Below, in pieces: positions 1-5,664 of a DNA stretch of 9,009 nt. The position numbers were made by a program, and so were the translations under genes. Under the pieces are notes generated by a model. It did no database searches, was not told where the DNA came from, and saw only the letters and a program-made list of their open reading frames with translations. The DNA comes from Patescibacteria group bacterium UBA910. Lineage in GTDB: Bacteria > Patescibacteriota > Minisyncoccia > Phycocordibacterales > DATDWN01. How positions within the stretch are numbered: position 1 is the first letter of the stretch; every line of letters begins with the position of its first letter. The DNA lies in contig DBEI01000016.1 in the NCBI GenBank assembly GCA_002294445.1, forward strand, positions 1 to 9,009. Reading direction: 5' to 3'.

Positions 1-22
1 AAAGCAAGGCCTGGTAAGCAAC

Positions 23-57
23 AAAAAAGGCCCTGCTGACAAAACGCCAGCAGGGCC
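23..57 (-). terminator. Intrinsic terminator after the small exported protein gene
   Basis: A perfect 10-bp inverted repeat (ggccctgctg at 29-38, cagcagggcc at 48-57) encloses a 9-base loop. Read on the minus strand, the stem is followed directly by six T (complement of the A run at 23-28). It starts 20 bases past the stop codon of the minus-strand gene ending at 77, so it is a classical Rho-independent terminator for that gene. The plus strand has no T run after the stem, so it looks unidirectional. Confidence 0.9.
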
Positions 58-76
58 CCGAGAGAGACTCTCTTCT

Positions 77-607
77 TCACTTCAACCTCTGAAACAACAC
101 TTCGGTCACCTTGACCGAGGATATCTGCCTCTGCCCCTCCAGATTTTCCCAGAGGCGCAGACTGACAAACAGCTTGTTTTCCGGTTCATAGCAGGCGGCC
201 CGGATTCTTTTTATCACAAAGACCCCAAGGTCAAATTGCAGTTTCCGGTCCCCAAGGATCGTTCCGATAGAGTCTTGTAGACCCAGGGTACTGTACCCAC
301 TCGCCACCAGATCTTTTTCAATCTGGTCACCGGAGGTCGAGCTGACCCCTGAGAACACGAGGTTCAGCTCTTTTTTGACTCCTCCCGCACACCCCACATT
401 GAAGATGCCGTAGATACTGCTCATGGCACCTTTGGAGTCGGTCCGGTAATGAACCTCTTGGTGAAGGATTACCTCATCCACCTGACCAACAAAGACCTTA
501 TTTATGTCTCTGACAGCCTGGTCGAGCCCAGCGACCTTATAGTCGCCTGCAAACGCCGCGAGCATGCTCGCAAAGAAAAAAAGCGCAATATGCATTCTGT
601 TATGCAT
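77..607 (-). CDS. Small exported protein of unknown function (176 aa)
   Basis: I do not recognise the family. The N-terminus reads as a Sec signal peptide: a short region with His and Arg, a hydrophobic core (IALFFFASMLAAF) and a likely cleavage after AFA at about residue 20. The mature part is about 156 residues, mixed alpha/beta in appearance, without further membrane segments, and has two cysteines (C73 and C139) that could form one disulfide outside the cytoplasm. The frame extends to a GTG at 622, but that GTG overlaps the Shine-Dalgarno GGGAGA (615-620). The ATG at 607 lies 8 bases after GGGAG, so I chose it. A second in-frame ATG at 595 is a copy of the first made by a 12-base tandem duplication. 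The gene has its own promoter and its own terminator. The three 60-base lines I counted (121-300) are 50-55% GC, higher than most of the window, which could mean recent acquisition. The alternative of a lipoprotein is unlikely because there is no lipobox cysteine. Confidence 0.72.
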   Translation of the reverse strand: MHNRMHIALFFFASMLAAFAGDYKVAGLDQAVRDINKVFVGQVDEVILHQEVHYRTDSKGAMSSIYGIFNVGCAGGVKKELNLVFSGVSSTSGDQIEKDLVASGYSTLGLQDSIGTILGDRKLQFDLGVFVIKRIRAACYEPENKLFVSLRLWENLEGQRQISSVKVTEVLFQRLK

Positions 608-613
608 TCTGTT
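590..613. repeat. Perfect 12-bp tandem duplication containing the start codon
   Basis: The 12-mer atgcattctgtt occurs at 590-601 and again at 602-613 with no mismatch. On the minus strand each copy carries an ATGCAT, so the duplication provides two in-frame ATG codons (607 and 595) and repeats the residues Met-His-Asn-Arg at the start of the exported protein. Only the outer ATG keeps normal spacing to the Shine-Dalgarno. Confidence 0.9.
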
Positions 614-627
614 GTCTCCCACATAAC

Positions 628-657
628 ATTATACAACATATATTATACATAAGTCAA
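628..657 (-). promoter_or_regulatory. Sigma-70-like promoter of the exported protein gene
   Basis: On the minus strand TTGACT (652-657) is followed after 18 bases by TATAAT (628-633), close to the consensus for the main sigma factor. A second TATAAT lies at 642-647 but has no -35 box at normal distance. The predicted start of transcription near 621 gives a leader of about 14 bases that begins at the Shine-Dalgarno. The -35 box starts 4 bases after the rmuC stop codon, and I see no terminator between the two genes, so read-through from rmuC is possible. Confidence 0.75.
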
Positions 658-660
658 GTA

Positions 661-1710
661 CTACTCTTCCATATCTGGTTTATCAAGCGTAAGGGGGTCA
701 AAATCAAGACTTTCGCCTGTAATCCGCATAATATCCTTATCTATTTTCTTAAACTCCTTCCCAGTCGCATTGTAGTGGTTTATCGTGGTAGAAAGGGCAT
801 TCCCGAGCTTTCCATGGTATTCCTCGTAAGTCTTGAGGTGTTTCTGGAGTTCTCCTACGTTCTTCACAATCCCCTTTACAGACTCCTCTATTTGCATAGC
901 TCGGAGCCCTTGGAGCACAGTCTGAAGATACGCCATGAAAGAAGTCGGTGAGACAATAATTACCTTATTCTTCCCCGCTGCTCGTTGAATAAGATTTTCA
1001 TTATCCTCTTTTGACCCCCCGATTTTATTGGTTAGCAGATCATAATAGATTGCTTCATGCGGAATAAACATAAATGCAAAATCCATCGTTCCCTCTTTTG
1101 GTTGAATATATTTTGCAGTCTCTCCGATACGAAGCTTGAGATCGTTGATAAAAAGTTTTTCAAGCCTATCTTTCTCTGTCTGATCTGTGGTTTCCACCAT
1201 ACGATTATAGTTTTCGAGTGAAAACTTCGAATCCACCGGAATCATCTTATCTTTCACAAAAACTACCGCATCCGCAATCGAACCATCAGGAAATGTTTTT
1301 TGCATTTCATAACTCCCTGGAGGGAGCACATTTTTTAACAATGTTTCCAGATAGTATTCACCCAAAATACCTCGCTGTTTTGGGTTTTTGAGAATATCTT
1401 GAAGTGATTGAAGCTGGTCAGTGAAAGAGACTACTTGGCGATTTGTCTCATCAAGCTTTGTGAGTCCTTCGGTCACATTACGAATAAGCTGAGCAGACTC
1501 TCCAAATTGCATCCGCACTGAATCATTCATCAGGCGACTTGATTCAGATATTTTTGCATCAACAGTCCGGGAAAGTTCATTGATTTGTTCAAGCACAAGC
1601 TTGAGGCCAATATCGTTGTTTTCTTTTGGACGACGAGTAACAAAAAAAATAATAATGCCAAAAAAACCACATAATGCAAGGATAAGTATAATCACTAAAG
1701 ATATGTCCAT
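661..1710 (-). CDS. rmuC: DNA recombination protein RmuC
   Basis: RmuC-family proteins are predicted membrane-anchored nucleases; in E. coli rmuC limits inversions at short inverted repeats. This 349-residue protein has a single N-terminal membrane helix (about 4-24) followed by RR, so the rest should face the cytoplasm. A probable coiled-coil stretch follows (about 35-105), then the conserved RmuC domain (about 100-330). Visible family motifs are GILGEYYLETLL (E118), the hydrophobic strand around D147, and IPVDSKFSLENY with D160 and K162. Together they fit a PD-(D/E)xK-type nuclease core. It is shorter than the E. coli protein (about 475 residues), as is usual where the coiled coil is short. 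The ATG at 1710 has no Shine-Dalgarno. An extended -10 box ends 10 bases before it, suggesting a nearly leaderless message. The gene is divergent from the YqeY gene. Confidence 0.93.
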   Translation of the reverse strand: MDISLVIILILALCGFFGIIIFFVTRRPKENNDIGLKLVLEQINELSRTVDAKISESSRLMNDSVRMQFGESAQLIRNVTEGLTKLDETNRQVVSFTDQLQSLQDILKNPKQRGILGEYYLETLLKNVLPPGSYEMQKTFPDGSIADAVVFVKDKMIPVDSKFSLENYNRMVETTDQTEKDRLEKLFINDLKLRIGETAKYIQPKEGTMDFAFMFIPHEAIYYDLLTNKIGGSKEDNENLIQRAAGKNKVIIVSPTSFMAYLQTVLQGLRAMQIEESVKGIVKNVGELQKHLKTYEEYHGKLGNALSTTINHYNATGKEFKKIDKDIMRITGESLDFDPLTLDKPDMEE

Positions 1711-1779
1711 ATGTACTGTATTCTACCAAAAATAAGATGAGTGTGGTAATCTTAACATCAATAAACTAAACACATAATT
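1711..1779. promoter_or_regulatory. Divergent promoter region between rmuC and yqeY
   Basis: On the minus strand, TGGTAGAAT (1720-1728) is an extended -10 box for rmuC. It predicts transcription starting at about 1713-1714, only 3-4 bases before the ATG. On the plus strand, TGGTAATCT (1744-1752) is a comparable extended -10 for yqeY, giving a leader of about 20 bases without a Shine-Dalgarno. Neither has a convincing -35 box, so these are tentative. The two boxes face each other, and the ACCA/TGGT halves form a weak inverted repeat. Confidence 0.45.
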
Positions 1780-2235
1780 ATGTCATTACAGATTGAAATC
1801 AAAAATAATATGGTCGAAGCAATGAAAGCAAAAGATGCGGTAAAGCTCCAAACTATCCGTGGAATTATGTCAGCGTTTACTAATGAGCTCGTCAATCTCA
1901 AACGAACACCTCAGGACACACTTTCAGACGAAGAAGCACTCGCTGTGATTCGTCGCGCTGTAAAACAACGAAAAGATTCAATTGAACAATTTGTACAAGG
2001 TGGTCGCCCTGAACTGGCAGAAGACGAAAAAGCAGAACTTGCGATTCTTGAAACATACCTTCCCGCAATGATGTCTGAAGAAGAGGTAATGAAAATCGCT
2101 CTTGCAAAGAAAGCAGAAATGGGAGAAATCGAAAAATCAAAAGCAGGACAGTTTGTCGGCATGCTCATGAAAGACCTCAAAGGAAAGGCTGATGGAGATG
2201 TGGTAAAAAAAGTGGTAGACACTCTGCTTGCGTAA
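1780..2235 (+). CDS. yqeY: YqeY family protein (GatB/YqeY domain)
   Basis: A complete 151-residue YqeY-like protein, the normal length for the family. YqeY is homologous to the C-terminal tRNA-contacting domain of GatB, a subunit of the Asp/Glu-tRNA amidotransferase, but stands alone; its exact role is not settled. Visible signatures are the helical N-terminal half with RGIMSAF, the conserved block RRAVKQRKDSIEQFVQGGR (about 58-76), the ETYLPAMMSEEEV segment that marks the end of the first subdomain (about 91-103), and the C-terminal small domain with GMLMKDLKGKADGDVV (about 127-142). The ATG at 1780 has no upstream Shine-Dalgarno, but the protein starts exactly where the family does (MSLQIEIKNNMVEAMKAKD). 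The stop codon is only 3 bases before the -35 box of the next promoter, and no terminator separates the two genes, so read-through into the small basic gene is likely. In Firmicutes yqeY often follows rpsU; the small neighbour here is not rpsU. Confidence 0.95.
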   Translation: MSLQIEIKNNMVEAMKAKDAVKLQTIRGIMSAFTNELVNLKRTPQDTLSDEEALAVIRRAVKQRKDSIEQFVQGGRPELAEDEKAELAILETYLPAMMSEEEVMKIALAKKAEMGEIEKSKAGQFVGMLMKDLKGKADGDVVKKVVDTLLA

Positions 2236-2238
2236 CTA

Positions 2239-2279
2239 TTGACACAAAATAGATAAGTAGTAAAATTGTTTTTAGGAGG
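2239..2279 (+). promoter_or_regulatory. Strong promoter and Shine-Dalgarno of the small basic protein gene
   Basis: TTGACA (2239-2244, perfect -35) and TAAAAT (2261-2266, one mismatch from the consensus -10) are 16 bases apart. The predicted start near 2273 is followed at once by a perfect AGGAGG (2274-2279), 5 bases before the ATG at 2285. This is the best combined promoter and ribosome binding site in the window and suggests high expression. Confidence 0.8.
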
Positions 2280-2284
2280 TGGGT

Positions 2285-2485
2285 ATGGTCAGACAAAAAC
2301 CACCCGCTGTTCTTAAAGCGATATTCAACCGTGATATCGCTCGCCTCTCTGCATTCGGTAAACGTGGTGCAGAAAAAAGAAAAAACAACAGAAGAGAAGA
2401 AGCCCGAAGAAGAAGTAGAATGCTTGCCGAGCTGGAGGAAAGAGCTCATCAAGCAAATGAGGACATTTGCCCCGTCGACGACTAA
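2285..2485 (+). CDS. Small, highly basic protein of unknown function (66 aa)
   Basis: I do not recognise the family. The GTG at 2279 extends the frame by two codons, but it overlaps the AGGAGG Shine-Dalgarno, so the ATG at 2285 is the start. The N-terminal third (KPPAVLKAIFNRDIARLSAFG) could form a short amphipathic helix. The middle (about 26-45) is a dense Arg/Lys stretch around AEKRKNNRREEARRRSR, and the last third is acidic and ends with CPVDD. The whole looks mostly helical, without a signal peptide or membrane segment. A basic arm with an acidic tail suggests binding to RNA, DNA or the ribosome; this is inference only. Its strong promoter and perfect ribosome binding site argue for an abundant protein. 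Its location after yqeY recalls the rpsU-yqeY pairing, but none of the bS21 landmarks (an N-terminal ALRRFKR-like segment) are present. The last codons form one arm of the terminator hairpin. Confidence 0.8.
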   Translation: MVRQKPPAVLKAIFNRDIARLSAFGKRGAEKRKNNRREEARRRSRMLAELEERAHQANEDICPVDD

Positions 2486-2518
2486 ACCCTCGACGGGGTT
2501 TAGTTATATCTATTTTTT
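2470..2518 (+). terminator. Terminator overlapping the end of the small basic gene; two competing hairpins
   Basis: Hairpin A pairs ccccgtcga (2470-2478) with tcgacgggg (2490-2498), 9 bp, with the stop codon TAA (2483-2485) in its loop. A U-rich tail follows, ending in six T at 2513-2518. Hairpin B pairs actaaaccc (2481-2489) with gggtttagt (2496-2504), also 9 bp. They share bases 2496-2498 and cannot form together. Hairpin A with its tail is the more likely terminator for the plus-strand gene. On the minus strand neither stem is followed by a T run, so the convergent ATPase gene has a hairpin but no canonical terminator here. Confidence 0.75.
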
Positions 2519-5236
2519 ATATTTGCTCAAAATAGTCTTTTCAATTTCTTCCTTATCACCTCCATAAGTGAGATACGACAAATGTTTCAAACTATCCACC
2601 ATTCCCGGTTCACCTACAGGTGGTCGTGCTATACGTACATTAAATGCTTTTGCAGGTTTTCCATGTACAAGCATCTTCACAATCGCATTATAATTATCAA
2701 TACTCATAATATCTTTTGCACTAAATACAGGTGCAAATTGTTTTTCTAAATATTCAGCATCTTCGGCACTAATACGAAAACTACACATTGACCCCACGTT
2801 ACCAAAGACCGCATCACGAATATTCTGATCGAGCTGTGCGATAAACTGATGAGCAACATTCAAAGAAAGTTTATATTTTCGAGCTTCAGACAGAATCGTT
2901 GCGATAGAATTGGTAGTAATATTCTGAAACTCATCAATATAAAGATAAAACGGAGGAAAACCAGTCGATATTGAATCTACACGTGAAAGTGCAGCCATCA
3001 AAATTTTGCCCACCAAAATAAGTCCAATCAAATTTGCATTAATATCACCCAATCTTCCTTTTGCAAGATTCACAAGAAGTATTTTCTTATTATCCATGAT
3101 ATGTCTGAAATCAAAAGAAGACTTTTCTTGAGCAATCAAAGGTCGCATCACATCGTTTGCAAGGAACACATCAAACTTACTGGTGATATACGGCACAATA
3201 TTTGCAAGTGAAGCTTCTCCACCCGCCTTTTCTGCAACCTCCGTCCAAAACTGAACTACAATCGGATTTTTACATCGAGAAATCTTCAAATCACGAAACT
3301 TCTTATCTGCCATCACACGAGACACATCGAGAAGTGTACAACCTGTATCAGGATCTTCAATCACAAGCATCGTTGCATTTCGGAAGTATTGTTCAAACAT
3401 TGGTCCCATTGATTCAGGGTTACCTCCATAAAGCTTTTGAAAGATATTAAAAAGCTCATTAACAACAAATGTCTTCTGCTCTGGATGACTTCTGTCATAC
3501 TCGAGCATATTGAGCGCCATTGGTCGATCAACATAACTTGGATCAAAATAAATAACATCGTCTATACGATTCTTTGGAACGTTAGCGAGAACTTCAAGAA
3601 TATCAACCCCGTGAGGATCGATCATACAGACACCATCTCCATTTTGGATATCCTGAATAATCATATTTTTAAGCAAAGTAGACTTACCTGTACCAGTCTG
3701 TCCAATCGCATAAAAATGTCGGAGGCGATCTTCTGCAGACATATATATGGTTGTATCTATATTACGATACGAATTTACCCCCAATGTTATCCCTTGATGA
3801 GGTAGATCTTGCGGTGCAGGCGCTGAAATACTTTGTGCGGTTTTGAGTTGCGGTTGCACTGCGTACGATGAGTTTGGGAAATGGAAAAATGTTGCAATTT
3901 CTTTACCGTTGAGAGGACACACCGTATCTTCACTAAACATACGGAAAGAAAAATCTCGAGTGAGTTTTGAAAAAGCACCTTTTTCTAGTCGTACTAACGT
4001 AAAGGAATTTTCATGTTGTTTACTAAACTGATGTAAACTTGATTCTATTTCTCCAAGGATTTTTTCCGCTTCAGGACGTGAATTACCAGAGACAATAATA
4101 CGAATATTTGTAGGATATATTCTCTCAGCAATTTTTCTCTTAATTGCACTTACTTCCTCTGGATTTACTGGTTTCTTCTCGCCCCCTTCCTCTTCTACCT
4201 TGATCGGCATAAACAAATTTTTGAGTGCTGAACCAAATCCTTCCATAAAAGAATTACTTCCCAACGCCTCCTTCAACGGTACGCCTTTTTCAAATTGAGA
4301 AAGCCCATATTTAAAATGCTTATCATACACATCACCTGAAGGTTTGATCACCATCTGAAGTGCTGCGCCTTCACCAGTTTTTTGTATTTTTGAAAATGAA
4401 TTTAAGATAACGGTTAGTGGATCAATATCGAAATCTTCAATTGTTTTTACCGGCAACAATGCTGTTTCTTTCACTGTCACGTAGCCACCCACCGACACAC
4501 CCTCCTCATTAAAGATATTATAGTCATTTGGGTCAATAGAAAACTTTACACCAGGAAACACAGAAGTAATCTGTTTTTCAAACAAATCTTTTTTAGTGCG
4601 TGGTACTGCCACATAAAAGATAAACTGCTCACTCCCCTCTGCATTAGCGATCTCAAGAGTAAAATAATTATCTTTGTCTCCTTTTGATGAAGTGATGGAG
4701 TCCATACCCACGAGAAACTGTTGCATTGCAGACACAGTCTCTTTTGGAGTACGTGTTTTTCCTTCTTCTGCTTCAGGGAGCACCACTTCATACATTACCA
4801 AGCCTCCGGCACGTTCTACTTTTTCTGGAATATTTTTAACTGAATATCCACCTTGTAAATACTGAATAAGCATTCGATGAAAATCATCTTCGAGATGAGG
4901 GTCTTTAAGTGCAGAAAGTACAGAGAGTGTATTTTTTACACCTTTTGTCTGCATAAGCCCCATAAGCTCGCTCATCTTTTTATCATGAAGCTCAGGTGCG
5001 AGATTGAGCACCACCTCCTGCACTTTTTTCTCAGGTAATACAAAATTTTGATGTAATACATCTGTAGCTAACTTATCTCGATATTTTGAAATCTGCTCAG
5101 AAGCAGCGGTCTCACCACTTAACAAGACTTTTTTCTCGCGAAGCTCATTTTCGCGTGAAGCTACTTGTTCACGAAGATACGCTATTTCTTCCTCAGGAGT
5201 TTTAAATGTAAGAGGTGCGTTTGAGATACGTTCCAT
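2510..5236 (-). CDS. VirD4/TraG-like type IV secretion ATPase with large N-terminal region
   Basis: The 908-residue protein has a C-terminal motor of the VirD4/TraG/TraD class (related to HerA/FtsK P-loop ATPases), which in conjugation machines couples substrates to the secretion channel. Visible parts are: an N-terminal coiled coil (about 14-45); a long alpha/beta region (about 60-460) that includes a charged linker (about 347-361); Walker A GQTGTGKS (512-519, K518); MIDPHG (538-543); Walker B LYIDEFQN (765-772, D768 and E769); and the AHQ motif (795-797) followed by the C-terminal TraG-type helices. Unlike classical VirD4, there is no N-terminal membrane helix pair, so it must be cytosolic or docked by a partner. 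The N-terminal half resembles the conserved region that precedes such motors in many CPR genomes, but its function is unknown. The ATG at 5236 lacks a Shine-Dalgarno. No relaxase or VirB genes are in view, so DNA transfer, DNA uptake, pilus operation or protein export all remain possible. Confidence 0.88.
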   Translation of the reverse strand: MERISNAPLTFKTPEEEIAYLREQVASRENELREKKVLLSGETAASEQISKYRDKLATDVLHQNFVLPEKKVQEVVLNLAPELHDKKMSELMGLMQTKGVKNTLSVLSALKDPHLEDDFHRMLIQYLQGGYSVKNIPEKVERAGGLVMYEVVLPEAEEGKTRTPKETVSAMQQFLVGMDSITSSKGDKDNYFTLEIANAEGSEQFIFYVAVPRTKKDLFEKQITSVFPGVKFSIDPNDYNIFNEEGVSVGGYVTVKETALLPVKTIEDFDIDPLTVILNSFSKIQKTGEGAALQMVIKPSGDVYDKHFKYGLSQFEKGVPLKEALGSNSFMEGFGSALKNLFMPIKVEEEGGEKKPVNPEEVSAIKRKIAERIYPTNIRIIVSGNSRPEAEKILGEIESSLHQFSKQHENSFTLVRLEKGAFSKLTRDFSFRMFSEDTVCPLNGKEIATFFHFPNSSYAVQPQLKTAQSISAPAPQDLPHQGITLGVNSYRNIDTTIYMSAEDRLRHFYAIGQTGTGKSTLLKNMIIQDIQNGDGVCMIDPHGVDILEVLANVPKNRIDDVIYFDPSYVDRPMALNMLEYDRSHPEQKTFVVNELFNIFQKLYGGNPESMGPMFEQYFRNATMLVIEDPDTGCTLLDVSRVMADKKFRDLKISRCKNPIVVQFWTEVAEKAGGEASLANIVPYITSKFDVFLANDVMRPLIAQEKSSFDFRHIMDNKKILLVNLAKGRLGDINANLIGLILVGKILMAALSRVDSISTGFPPFYLYIDEFQNITTNSIATILSEARKYKLSLNVAHQFIAQLDQNIRDAVFGNVGSMCSFRISAEDAEYLEKQFAPVFSAKDIMSIDNYNAIVKMLVHGKPAKAFNVRIARPPVGEPGMVDSLKHLSYLTYGGDKEEIEKTILSKYKK

Positions 5237-5249
5237 ATACTCAGTATAT
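5235..5249. repeat. 15-bp dyad over the ATPase start codon and -10 box
   Basis: The bases atatact (5235-5241) and agtatat (5243-5249) are perfect inverted copies around a single C. The dyad overlaps both the proximal -10 box and the first bases of the start codon of the ATPase gene, the position of a typical repressor operator. It shares the 9-mer tcagtatat with the larger palindrome at 5297-5322. Confidence 0.5.
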
Positions 5250-5290
5250 CAAAGAGTTTGCAAGAGCAACACTTAATTTTCCCCATTATA
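5243..5290 (-). promoter_or_regulatory. Candidate promoters of the ATPase gene
   Basis: On the minus strand, an extended -10 TGATATACT (5243-5251) lies 6 bases before the ATG at 5236. A weak -35, TTGCTC (5264-5269), lies 15 bases upstream. Transcription from it would start at or next to the ATG, giving a leaderless message. A perfect TATAAT further upstream (5285-5290) has no -35 box but sits 6 bases from the 26-bp palindrome, which would cover its -35 region; a start there would leave a leader of about 42 bases. Which one is used cannot be decided from the sequence. Confidence 0.45.
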
Positions 5291-5296
5291 TACAAA

Positions 5297-5322
5297 AGAA
5301 CTTCAGTATATACTGAAGTTCT
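5297..5322 (-). terminator. Perfect 26-bp palindrome, probable terminator of the CxxC gene or operator
   Basis: The half-site agaacttcagta (5297-5308) and its exact complement tactgaagttct (5311-5322) flank a central TA. On the minus strand the palindrome is followed by TTTT (with the stem's last T, five of six bases are T), and it begins right at the stop codon (5321-5323) of the CxxC gene, so it works as an intrinsic terminator in form. The stem has low GC content, which is atypical compared with the other two terminators in this window. Perfect symmetry and its position at the -35 region of a TATAAT at 5285-5290 make an operator an alternative or additional role. Confidence 0.6.
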
Positions 5323-5521
5323 ATTCACTGATCACTATTCGCCCCGCACACACATTACGATTGTCATGAACATCAATAAGTAGCTGTGTGGCACGAGACT
5401 TGTCTCGTTCATTTCCTTTGATATGAAAGGTTAGATGCCTCCAGCCACAGATCACACATTCTCCTCTCAAAGACTGTGTATAGATAATTTCTGCTTTATG
5501 CATTGTACGAATGAGCTCCAC
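5321..5521 (-). CDS. Unrecognised small CxxC protein (66 aa)
   Basis: The frame opens at a GTG at 5527, but that codon is part of the Shine-Dalgarno. The sequence GGAGGTGA (5524-5531) is the full complement of the conserved 16S rRNA 3' end and fits a start at the next in-frame GTG, 5521, with 5 bases after GGAGG. The protein has no signal peptide or membrane helix. It contains one CxxC (C22, C25), then H29, H33, H52 and C58, which could bind a metal such as zinc, and about four alternating hydrophobic stretches that look like beta strands (AEIIYT, HLTFHI, TQLLIDV, AGRIVIS). I do not know a matching family. It lies between the surface protein gene and the ATPase gene on the same strand, has a plausible promoter of its own and is followed by a terminator-like palindrome at the stop codon. 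The signals around it support a real gene more than its length does. Confidence 0.6.
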   Translation of the reverse strand: MELIRTMHKAEIIYTQSLRGECVICGWRHLTFHIKGNERDKSRATQLLIDVHDNRNVCAGRIVISE

Positions 5522-5523
5522 AC

Positions 5524-5568
5524 TCACCTCCCGACTCTTAGAATATCCTACTCAATGAGTTTAAACAA
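5524..5568 (-). promoter_or_regulatory. Promoter and full-length Shine-Dalgarno of the CxxC gene
   Basis: On the minus strand TTGTTT (5563-5568) and TATTCT (5540-5545) are separated by 17 bases. The predicted start of transcription at about 5533 is followed within a few bases by GGAGGTGA (5524-5531). The -35 and -10 each differ from consensus at two positions, so the promoter is plausible but not strong; the ribosome binding site is unusually complete. Confidence 0.5.
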
Positions 5569-5664
5569 TATTTACACAATCTTCTTTCTCGATAGACTTT
5601 TACATATAATCACAACACTGTTAGCACAACAGAAGATGCTAGAGGTCGATGACTCACTGATTGA

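Noticed and set aside
449..652. A 67-codon plus-strand open frame opposite the exported protein gene
   Set aside because: It runs antisense through the signal peptide and promoter of the better supported gene and has no Shine-Dalgarno.
1898..2222. Two overlapping minus-strand open frames inside yqeY
   Set aside because: Both are shadows of the clearly conserved YqeY frame.
2285..2485. Identification of the small basic protein as ribosomal protein bS21 from its position beside yqeY
   Set aside because: The protein lacks the bS21 N-terminal strand and the ALRRFKR-like helix, and its tail is acidic instead of basic.
2470..2504. An H-type pseudoknot combining hairpin A with pairing of its loop to 2499-2504
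   Set aside because: The connecting loop across the 9-bp stem would be zero bases long, which is sterically impossible; the two pairings must be alternatives.
5297..5322. A LexA/SOS box, because the palindrome contains GAAC and GTTC
   Set aside because: The GAAC and GTTC halves are far too widely spaced for the Firmicutes/Actinobacteria type of box (GAAC-N4-GTTC).
5618..5632. A short stem (ctgtt/aacag) as terminator of the surface protein gene
   Set aside because: Only 5 bp of stem and no T run on either strand; I found no convincing terminator in 5534-5664.
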